In this document: in pieces, positions 60,801 to 64,000 of the stretch
Position numbering within the stretch: position 1 is the stretch's first letter
Layout of the letters: each line of letters starts with the position of its first letter
From: Chaetoderma sp. LZ-2023a
Taxonomy: Eukaryota; Mollusca; Caudofoveata; Chaetodermatida; Chaetodermatidae
NCBI GenBank assembly: GCA_034401795.1
Contig: CM067369.1
Coordinates: forward strand, 134,557,731-134,621,730
DNA: 64,000 bases
Direction: 5' to 3'
The notes under the pieces: model-generated
The model's database searches: none
What the model was told of the DNA's origin: nothing
What the model saw: the letters and a program-made list of their open reading frames with translations, nothing else
Program-made: the position numbers and the translations under genes

Positions 60801-61861
60801 AACTTGGATACATGGTTACCTTCAATGTTAGGTAGCAGCATGATGGCATTGAGGTCAGGATGTAAACGGTCAAGGTCATTGACAAAGAGGAGGCAGGCGA
60901 GATTTAATTTATCAGTATCTCACATTGAGAGGGTTAAGAGTATATTTCACTCCTCACTGACCATCAAAAATGTTTTGTTTGTGTGTGTTACTTTATTCAT
61001 ATATAATTTTTTTCCAAGATGATATATCAGATCAGAGTTATGATGGATCAAATGGGAATGCAGAAGATGGATTGAATGTGGATAATGACAGTGGACAAGA
61101 TAGTGGATCAGATTGGCATGATGATGATAATGATGATAGATCGGATACTTCAGTAGATGACGATGCCCGTTTTCAGAAAGGCAAGTATGAGCATGTCACC
61201 ATAAACAATTACCAGTCAAATTGTCCTCAAAAGGTGCCATGATGGCATTGAGGCCACTACATGTAACTCATAGGTATTGTCAAAGGTATTGGCATTGGTA
61301 CAGAACTTTCAGGATTATGTTTTCACTCAGTTGGCCTGAAGGGCCAATTACTATTATGTTGACTCTCTAATCACCACATGGCATTTATCAGTCTGTTATC
61401 CATCATAGTTGACTACAGGTAACAGTATTTAGGAATGAGTCAAGGTACACATTATGCGTAAAAAGTACATCTACTTTTGAGCAACTGTATTTGAATGTAA
61501 GCATAAGTATATATAATTGTCTCTAGCTGTGCTAATTATAATTCTACACAATACTGATAAATTCTTATAATTATTGCATATTTTAGAATAACATTTCTTG
61601 TTGTCGACTTGAGAAATATCATAAATGTATTGGTTTTTTTTTATTATAGTGCCTAAATTACAGAAATCACAAAGAAATTACCAAGCATGGAGTGATGATG
61701 CTATCAATGTGCTGCGCCGCGAGTTTAAAGTAGAGATAGATGATAATACATATCCAACTTTCGAGAAAATACGAAATGTTATTAGAAAGTATCCACTCTA
61801 TTTGCAGGGTAGGACTCCACCTCAAATCAAGGCTATATTATTACACCTCAGGAGAAAATAG
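24373..61861 (+). CDS. SET / tyrosine-recombinase-like / SANT chimeric host gene (whole gene span)
   Basis: Thirteen exons join in consistent phase to 1,154 codons plus TAG. Order: residues 1-40 basic start; 40-148 a compact KMT5A-like SET domain (histone-lysine methyltransferase fold, probably nuclear); about 160-440 eight 25-residue repeats; 467-485 a C2H2 finger and then a C2HC cluster; about 590-985 an alpha-helical and tyrosine-recombinase-like region with Arg, Lys, Arg, His and Tyr blocks in order; 1031-1084 Asp/Ser-rich acidic; 1085-1154 Myb/SANT-like. I recall the finger/recombinase/SANT part as a widespread uncharacterised animal family; fusion to SET is the unusual point. Two in-frame TGA codons (457 and 667) lie in the big exon, so it may be a pseudogene, a mutant allele or a sequencing error. 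Introns reach 10.5 kb and are full of transposons. Activity is not claimed. Confidence 0.8.
24403..25314 (+). other. Intron 1
   Basis: Holds a CTA/CTG trinucleotide tract (24777-24887). Otherwise nothing recognisable. Confidence 0.6.
24777..24887. repeat. (CTA)n microsatellite
   Basis: About 37 trinucleotides with a short CTG block near the left. Confidence 0.97.
25315..25405 (+). CDS. Host gene exon 2
   Basis: VRITAQDVVKYSEVGEDLPG then FLSKMVYRRI. Acceptor tttttcag, donor GTGAGT, ends in phase 1. It is the lead-in to the SET domain. Confidence 0.8.
25850..26800. mobile_element. Hairpin MITE, GTCATTCCAG family, copy 3, split by another repeat
   Basis: The left arm phrase CATCCATTTGCAGACCAAG (25855) is separated by a 770-bp insert from the core palindrome (26670-26715, CACTGGAATGACTG / CCAGTCATTCCAGTG) and the right arm CTTGGTCTGCAAATGAACA. 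Confidence 0.75.
25883..26655 (+). repeat. Dispersed repeat with CCCCTACCGGTA tip, Helentron-like
   Basis: The 5' tip AGTCCCCTACCGGTAGACTG is answered, inverted, by ACCGGTAGGGGAC about 45 bp before the 3' end. A hairpin (GTATTGCAACGCAATAC) and then GAATGCTTGTT finish it. Internally there are three related blocks of about 170 bp (TCAATG.AACTTTACAGAATTG). It interrupts the GTCATTCCAG MITE. Confidence 0.7.
27117..27255 (+). CDS. Host gene exon 3: SET domain, N-terminal half
   Basis: GRGVFTIKPFNKGDVLLEY contains the Gly-rich cofactor loop (G-R-G-V-F) of SET domains and the following E-Y-x-G. The insert between this and the next motif is shorter than in KMT5A. Donor GTAGGT lies inside the Trp codon. 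Confidence 0.85.
27480..28491 (+). repeat. Degenerate tandem repeat, left part, with an inserted hAT-like fragment
   Basis: Phrases such as CAGGACCAATATCCAATATC and TGCCATTGGTCAATGGGCC recur. A segment at about 27785-28200 (AGCTGGGCGGTCTGACGG, then many CGGTACCG words) looks like part of a hAT-type element. The array continues at 35425 beyond DIRS copy B. Confidence 0.65.
28492..28665. repeat. Left inverted terminal repeat of DIRS copy B
   Basis: Begins TTCTCCTTCGATC and shares variants with its own right repeat (TCTGATACACAGC) that copy A lacks. Confidence 0.85.
35085..35424. repeat. Internal complementary region and right terminal repeat of DIRS copy B
   Basis: AGTAACAGAATGGTGAGT and its inverse bound the complementary region at 35086-35177. 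The terminal repeat follows and ends AAATTTCCTGCA at 35424, as predicted by the complementary region. Confidence 0.85.
35425..36160 (+). repeat. Degenerate tandem repeat, right part
   Basis: Continuation of the array broken by DIRS copy B: GGACCAATATC..ATATCTGTGCCATTGG and AAGGTTACCTGAGGTCAT phrases, about 100-bp period, strongly diverged. Confidence 0.7.
36160..36645 (+). repeat. ~36-bp degenerate tandem repeat
   Basis: About 13 units around TTGATAATTAACCCTTTTAA with TGCTGAATGCCAC. Period varies from 33 to 40 bp. Confidence 0.85.
36778..37552 (+). repeat. Dispersed repeat with four ~160-bp tandem cores
   Basis: The left tip ATGCCCCCCATATAG is answered by a G-rich tip ending GGGGGGGCATAG. 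Internal units repeat AGAGCCCTATCGAT...GTCAATCGGTCAA and GGCCATTCCGGATGATAAC. Tandem cores between inverted tips fit the bivalve pearl-type organisation. Confidence 0.7.
37745..37776 (+). CDS. Host gene exon 4: 32-nt SET exon
   Basis: Completes Trp and encodes IDATEDDNSL, matching the C-[IV]-D-A-T-x-x-x-x-x-L-G block of KMT5A. The 10.5-kb intron before it holds DIRS copy B. Confidence 0.82.
38090..39206 (+). repeat. Dispersed repeat, Helentron-like 3' end
   Basis: Starts near CAACTAGTCGCTCCCCGTG and has diverged internal blocks around AAATTTGCCGGAAATTGTC. It ends CCAGGTGAGCGTCACAGGC then CCTTGGACCTCTTGTT. Confidence 0.55.
39397..40090 (+). repeat. Dispersed repeat with CCCCTACMGGTA tip, second copy
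   Basis: Tip AGTCCCCTACAGGTAAACG at the left; ACCGGTAGGGGACATG then GAATGCTTGTT at the right. Same family as 25883-26655. It ends 19 bp before exon 5, so the splice acceptor lies at its edge. Confidence 0.7.
40110..40264 (+). CDS. Host gene exon 5: SET domain, catalytic half
   Basis: RLINDSTNFNCR occupies the place of the SET R-x-I-N-H-S motif, with Asp in place of His. ASKDLAAGTELRYNYGG then keeps the E-L-x-Y-x-Y core, including the Tyr expected in the active site. PYPWRTE closes the domain. Ends phase 0 at a GT. Confidence 0.85.
40873..41645. mobile_element. Non-autonomous TIR element, ~770 bp
   Basis: Left end TATATTGGGTGGTGCAAAAA and right end, inverted, TATATCGGGTGGCCCAAAAA. Similarity continues to TCAAAGTTGAA on both sides. 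No ORF. TA-rich flanks are compatible with Tc1/mariner but not decisive. Confidence 0.65.
41646..43838. other. Remainder of intron 5, repeat-derived
   Basis: 41785-42250 begins like a dispersed repeat (CCTCGGCTGACTTCTCAGTC, then AGCTGAGCTATAGCG). From 42267 TAGGGATGGGTGATAATGAC and CGGTATATCGTCAT resemble a hAT-type end, with related CGGTATTGACGGTAA words near 43640 but no clean matching right tip. No host exon is supported. Confidence 0.4.
43839..43851 (+). CDS. Candidate 13-nt microexon of the host gene
   Basis: CCTGATTATCTTG sits between a good pyrimidine-rich acceptor (ttttccaactttaacag) and a GTGAGT donor. Exon 5 ends in phase 0 and exon 7 needs phase 1; 13 nt supplies exactly this and reads PDYL then Asp. 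Inferred from phase and splice signals only. Confidence 0.45.
44250..45415 (+). repeat. Dispersed repeat, AGCTCACCTGG tip
   Basis: Left tip TTAGCTCACCTGGTCCGAAG with GGCCAAGTGAGCTTATGC. A hairpin ATCAGTGTAGCACTGAT followed by TTCTTGTT near 45390-45414 ends one such repeat. Between them lies AT-rich sequence with no supported gene. Confidence 0.5.
45570..46620 (+). repeat. 40-bp minisatellite with 80-bp higher-order units
   Basis: About 26 units built on GTGAGGTCTATGTATACAGT and CTGTCTAGGTGAGATCTCTA. From about 46021 the units alternate between two types (ATACAATCTGTCTAGG and ATACAGTCTGTCTGCG), so the real period is 80 bp. Confidence 0.95.
46621..48031. other. End of intron 6, repeat-derived
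   Basis: 46980-47235 is a run of degenerate GGTCA-rich phrases (GTCAAGGTCATTTGG, GGGTCATTTAAGGTCATC). 47480-47966 is another dispersed repeat that ends AGGTGAGCGATACAGGCC then CTTTGGGCCTCTTGTT and carries a hairpin insertion. Confidence 0.5.
47816..47923. mobile_element. 108-bp hairpin insertion
   Basis: TTTATGTGACACTGTTAAAA and its near-perfect inverse TTTTAACAGTGTCACATAAA flank inner arms TTTGACATCTCAATACACAA / TTGTGTATTGAGATGTCAAA around an 8-10 bp loop. It sits inside the 3' end of a dispersed repeat. Confidence 0.75.
48032..50054 (+). CDS. Host gene large exon: repeats, zinc fingers, recombinase N-terminal part
   Basis: 2,023 nt in one frame. It opens DCEEGGPKEHTNEVMEVDD and runs into eight copies of a 25-residue repeat (SIADIGQSIASHLPTLESV). 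A C2H2 finger follows (C467, C470, H480, H485), then the C2HC pattern CPHC...H-x4-C. A helical region follows, and finally FNARRPGELEAL, which matches the first-Arg block of tyrosine recombinases. In-frame TGA codons lie at 48940-48942 and 49570-49572. At the first, relatives as I recall them read K-W-D where this copy has K-stop-D, suggesting TGG to TGA. The second could be a CGA to TGA change. Coding sequence continues in frame after both. Confidence 0.82.
48118..48840 (+). repeat. 75-bp coding tandem repeat in the host gene
   Basis: Seven contiguous units of about 75 bp and one separated unit encode the 25-residue repeat. ADIGQ and ADVGQ units alternate. A larger unit (GPKEHTNEVMEVDD to CDSDS) is also duplicated, at about 48045 and 48685, so the array grew in at least two steps. 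Confidence 0.9.
50055..52472 (+). other. Intron 7
   Basis: 50055-50790 shows nothing clear. 50794-52072 is a dispersed repeat (listed separately). 52073-52470 shows nothing clear. Confidence 0.6.
50794..52072 (+). repeat. Dispersed repeat, TGTCTCGCCTG tip, tandem cores
   Basis: The left tip TGTCTCGCCTGCGAAGCAG is answered inverted by CAGGCGAGACA at 52031-52041, about 30 bp before a TTCTTGTTATAA end. Four internal units of about 180 bp share TTTCAATGAAACTTTACAG and GGTTAAAGTTTTTAGTTTGC. Confidence 0.75.
52473..52720 (+). CDS. Host gene exon 8: recombinase-like, beta region
   Basis: Continues LEEFNKRGNNEIL. TVRGKRGHPVPILIPRD contains the Lys-bearing beta-hairpin expected in tyrosine recombinases, and YIFANTG corresponds to the strand just before the catalytic H/R helix. 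Acceptor tttgtgcag, donor GTTAGA, ends phase 1. Confidence 0.85.
52721..54131. other. Intron 8, left part
   Basis: A short (TA)n at 52808-52827. Two dispersed-repeat tips at 52867 (TTAGCTTGCCTTTGTGAAG) and 53291 (TTAGCTCGCCTGATCAGCG). Tandem phrases (GGATTGGGTTTTCATATT) lie at 52983 and 53153. No exon supported. Confidence 0.5.
54136..55719. mobile_element. TTAA-flanked non-autonomous element (piggyBac-like)
   Basis: The tips AGGGCAATTCCGGGATG (left) and AGGACAATTCCGGGATG (right, read inward) are 17 bp with one mismatch, flanked on both sides by TTAA (54132-54135 and 55720-55723). TTAA duplication is the hallmark of piggyBac, although the first bases are not the usual CC. No transposase. The right tip lies 100 bp before exon 9. 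Confidence 0.7.
55075..55190. mobile_element. Hairpin MITE, GTCATTCCAG family, copy 4
   Basis: CCACTGGAATGACTG and GCCAGTCATTTTTGTGG as arms, then TTCTTGGTTTGCAAATTGAC. Nested in the TTAA-flanked element. Confidence 0.65.
55821..55942 (+). CDS. Host gene exon 9: recombinase-like, H/R box
   Basis: RHIKATALRKYLATNCQ aligns with the H-x-x-R box of tyrosine recombinases. The Arg is kept (LRKY), but the position three before it is Thr rather than His. Acceptor tgctttttag, donor GTATAT. Confidence 0.85.
55955..56512 (+). repeat. Dispersed repeat in intron 9, same tip as 10411
   Basis: Hairpin tip ATCCCCACACTTTTCGAAG with AGAAGGTGGGGAT and a following GTGTGTGCGTG run. The internal phrase AGGTGATCATGTC matches 10800. 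The right end is not clear. Confidence 0.55.
56513..56708 (+). CDS. Host gene exon 10: recombinase-like, H and Tyr boxes
   Basis: WVLRHLGHSKVTHTGSYRLP carries the L-G-H-S motif and the Tyr (SYRLP) in the positions of the second His and the nucleophile. IERTKIAKLLVLLENGLI follows. Acceptor tcttttcag, donor GTATGT, ends phase 1. Confidence 0.87.
56709..57982. other. Intron 10
   Basis: Two or three diverged units at 57010-57660 share CAAGAATTAGG.GAATGTT.AAGTTTTTCA and TCATCAAGGACTT. No tips recognised and no exon supported. Confidence 0.5.
57983..58024 (+). CDS. Host gene exon 11: 42-nt linker
   Basis: DMILKTIEMDSSSAG. Acceptor cttgttttcag, donor GTAATA. Phase fits both neighbours. Confidence 0.7.
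58112..58327. mobile_element. Tc1/mariner-type MITE with TA TSD
   Basis: The left tip CAGTACGGCTCAGAAATAA is matched by CAGTACAGTTCAGAAATAA from the right, and both continue to TGTTTCCAAA. TA flanks lie at 58110-58111 and 58328-58329. A second hairpin element is nested inside (58163-58258). Confidence 0.8.
58163..58258. mobile_element. Hairpin MITE, CTGTTGAATATTTTG family, copy 1
   Basis: Arms CTGTTGAATATTTTGGAC ... TTTGATTGGAAG ... CATTGCTGC and their inverse around CTCAG. Nested inside the TA-flanked MITE; two relatives lie within 2 kb. Confidence 0.85.
58665..59656 (+). repeat. Dispersed repeat with four ~170-bp tandem cores
   Basis: Units share AAAATC.CCCATAGTAAAGC and GGGAAATTTAAAATG. 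Ends CCAGGTAAACGATACAGGTC then CCTTGGGCCTCTTG. Confidence 0.65.
59802..59884. mobile_element. Hairpin MITE, CTGTTGAATATTTTG family, copy 2
   Basis: GTTGAATATTTTGAAATTA and its inverse TTTCAAAATATTCAAC around a diverged TTGCTGCC core. Followed by ACTGTCCTG. Confidence 0.8.
60078..60173. mobile_element. Hairpin MITE, CTGTTGAATATTTTG family, copy 3
   Basis: CTGTAGAATATTTTGAGATT ... CATTGCTGCCTTAGGCAGCA ... inverse arm ending TATTCAACAG. Followed by ACTGTCC, as in copy 2. Confidence 0.85.
60190..61018. repeat. End of intron 11, dispersed repeat fragments
   Basis: Tip TTAGCTCGCCTGTTCAGCG at 60359 with a later inverted GGCAGGCGAGA at 60893. Internal phrase TTCAGGATTGG.TAATCC.. occurs twice (60226 and 60773). 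No exon supported. Confidence 0.5.
61019..61180 (+). CDS. Host gene exon 12: acidic segment
   Basis: Very rich in Asp, Ser and Asn (DSGSDWHDDDNDDRSD). Ends CAGAAAG followed by GCAAGT. A GC donor at 61181 gives the phase needed by exon 13, while the GT four bases later would run into a stop. Confidence 0.75.
61650..61861 (+). CDS. Host gene exon 13: Myb/SANT-like domain and stop
   Basis: NYQAWSDDAINVLRREF, then YPTFEKIRNVIRKYP and RTPPQIKAILLHLRRK before TAG. Trp-led helix, second helix, and an R-T-P-x-Q-I-K helix are the layout of Myb/SANT-like DNA- or chromatin-binding domains. Acceptor ttattatag. No AATAAA is seen in the 45 bp before the minisatellite. Confidence 0.8.
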
Positions 61862-61904
61862 CCAAAAATTTAAAGTGCCTTTATGACAAGTGAACCATTC
61901 AAGG

Positions 61905-62953
61905 TTTGTGGATGGTTTCCTTGATATAGTTTGTGGATGGTTTCCTTGATATAGTTTGTGGATGGTTTCATTGATATTGGTTGTGGATGGTTTCATTGAT
62001 ATAGTTTGTGGATGGTTTCATTGATATTGATTGTGGATGGTTTCATTGATATTGGTTGTGGATGGTTTCCTTGATATTGGTTGTGGATGGTTTCATTGAT
62101 ATTGATTGTAGATGGTTTCATTGATATTGGTTGTGGATGGTTTCCTTGATATAGTTTGTGGATGGTTTCATTGATATTGGTTGTGGATGGTTTCATTGAT
62201 ATTGGTTGTGGATGGTTTCATTGATATTGGTTGTGGATGGATTCATTGATATTGGTTGTGGATGGTTTCATTGATATTGGTTGTGGATGGTTTCATTGGT
62301 ATAGTTTGTGGATGGTTTTATTGATACAGTTTGTGGATAGTTTCCTTGATATAGTTTGTGGATGGTTTCCTTGATATAGTTTGTGGATGGTTTCATTGAT
62401 ATTGGTTGTGGATGGTTTCCTTGATATAGTTTGTGGATGGTTTCATTGATATTGGTTGTGGATGGATTCATTGATATTGGTTGTGGATGGTTTCATTGAT
62501 ATTGGTTGTGGATGGTTTCATTGATATTGGTTGTGGATGGTTTCCTTGATATAGTTTGTTGATAGTTTTATTGATATAGTTTGTGGATGGTTTTATTGAT
62601 ACAGTTTGTGGATGGTTTCATTGATATAGTTTGTGGATGGTTTCATTGATATAGTTTGTGGATGGTTTTATTGATATAGTTTGTGGATGGTTTCATTGAT
62701 ATTGGTTGTGGATGGTTTTATTGATACAGTTTGTGGATGGTTTCCTTGATATAGTTTGTGGATGGTTTCATTGATATAGTTTGTGGATGGTTTCATTGAT
62801 ATAGTTTGTGGATGGTTTCATTGATATAGTTTGTGGATGGTTTTATTGATACAGTTTGTGGATGGTTTCCTTGATATAGTTTGTGGATGGTTTCATTGAT
62901 ATAGTTTGTGGATGGTTTCATTGATATAGTTTGTGGATGGTTTCATTGATATA
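61905..62953 (+). repeat. 25-bp minisatellite
   Basis: About 42 units around TTTGTGGATGGTTTCATTGA with ATAG or TTGG variants. It starts about 45 bp after the host gene stop, so any 3' UTR would run into it. Confidence 0.95.
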
Positions 62954-62955
62954 TA

Positions 62956-64000
62956 CACCTGTGCAAAAGTTAAGCACCAGCAAAAACAATAGAACGTAGA
63001 AACATGATGGTACAACTAGGCTGCCATACTTTTTGTCCCCGCGTTAGCTGACATAATTCCAAGTACGAAATGCACATGCATGCATGACTTCACGCCGCTT
63101 GATGTCCGTGCGTGGCGGGAAACAGCACACGTGTTCAGTTATGTAAAAGTCCAGTTTGAGGTGTAGAACATTACATACAGATTTAGGCGACAAGATTAGG
63201 AATTTTGTGTTCATGACCGTGGTTTATTTGTACAGAGAGAATTAGCTCTTGATTGTGAACCGCTATGGCAAGACGAAGGTTAAGTGATCGTGTGAAATGG
63301 CAAATCATAGGCATGCATACCACTGGTATGTCATGCAGAGAGATTGGCAGACAGCTGAACATTAACCATACTGTAATCAGTCGTTTGATTGCAAAACATG
63401 GGCAAACTAACGAGGTGAAGGACAGGCCTAGATCTGGAAGACCGAAGAAGACTACTGCCCGTGATGATCGAGCCCTAGTACGCCTTGTTAGGAGATCTCC
63501 ATTCACCAACAGCAGAGTGCTCAGCCAGCAATGGGAAACGCGCAATAGAGTGTCAATGTCTACCGTCAAAAGGAGACTATGCTGCTGGCATGAAAGCTAG
63601 GAGACCTGTCAGACGTCCTCTCCTCACTGCACACCACAAAGAGGAAGACACTGGAACATGAGATCCTGGAGACGGGTACACTGGTCCGATGAAAGTCGGT
63701 TCCTGCTTCATGCCACAGATGCTCGAACTCGTGTATGGAGGTCCAGACGCACGGCGTACGACCAACGTAACATCATGGAAGAAGTTCCATTTGGTGGAGG
63801 TTCCGTTATGATATGGGGGTGCATCTCATTTGATTGTAAGCTGGATCTGTTGACTGTACCTGGAACACTAAATGGACAAAGATATCAAGATTCCATACTG
63901 GATAGAGTTGTGGTCCCTCATTTTGTAAATCATGCACCTGGAACCCACCCTATATTCATGGATGACAACGCCCGACCACATCGTGCTAGAGCTGTGCATG
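62956..64000 (+). mobile_element. Tc1-like transposon, right end outside the window
   Basis: The left tip CACCTGTGCAAAAGTTAAGC directly follows a TA at the edge of the 25-bp minisatellite. The transposase lies in the same orientation. The right tip is beyond 64000. Confidence 0.85.
63265..64000 (+). pseudogene. Tc1-like transposase, interrupted, incomplete at window end
   Basis: DNA cut-and-paste transposase. MARRRLSDRVKWQIIGMH opens a paired-type helix-turn-helix (GMSCREIGRQLNINHTVISR), then the GRPR-like RPRSGRPKKT hinge and a second helix-turn-helix region. The first frame ends at residue 111 (63598-63600), while family sequence continues in another frame (GMKARRPVRRPLLTAHH), then in a third (RRVHWSDESRFLL with the first Asp; GGGSVMIWGCISF; FMDDNARPHRARAVH with the second Asp) up to the window edge. 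At least two frame breaks lie before the first catalytic Asp, so this copy is inactive. The last acidic residue is beyond the window. Confidence 0.9.

Noticed and set aside
61993-62471. Minus-strand ORFs with NINETIHNQYQGNHPQP-type repeats
   Set aside because: Shadow translation of the 25-bp minisatellite.

Overview
This is a eukaryotic, AT-rich, intron-containing window that looks molluscan, most likely bivalve. That placement is an inference. It rests on the dispersed repeats, which resemble the tandem-core pearl-type elements of bivalves, on DIRS-like retroelements, and on one long host gene whose introns are packed with transposons. I see no rRNA or tRNA genes.

Layout. 1-9.8 kb is a nest of DIRS-like fossils: copy A (2188-9272) sits inside the remains of an older, different DIRS-like element. 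9.8-24.2 kb is a stack of DNA transposons and repeats. It holds a hAT-like composite (11512-15145, 8-bp TSD) carrying a dead mariner, then a 4.9-kb transposon of a type I cannot place (15461-20402; ATAT flanks, a 651-aa protein, seven copies of a 28-bp motif). After these come an 865-bp fold-back element (20520-21384), a second hAT-like element (21420-22485) and a 39-bp minisatellite.

24.4-61.9 kb is a single plus-strand host gene. I could follow it exon by exon with consistent splice phases for 1,154 codons. It joins a KMT5A-like SET domain to a 25-residue coding tandem repeat, a zinc-finger region, a tyrosine-recombinase-like domain, an acidic segment and a C-terminal Myb/SANT-like domain. 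The large coding exon has two in-frame TGA codons. One tiny exon of 13 nt is inferred from phase, and one intron appears to use a GC donor. The introns hold DIRS copy B (28492-35424), a TTAA-flanked element, hairpin MITEs, two minisatellites and several repeat families that end in a hairpin followed by CTTGTT (Helitron2/Helentron-like).

61.9-64.0 kb is a 25-bp minisatellite, then a Tc1-like transposon cut by the window end.

Most notable are the SET/recombinase/SANT gene and the unplaced transposon with its iterated motif. All similarity statements come from recognising motifs by eye; no database search was run.
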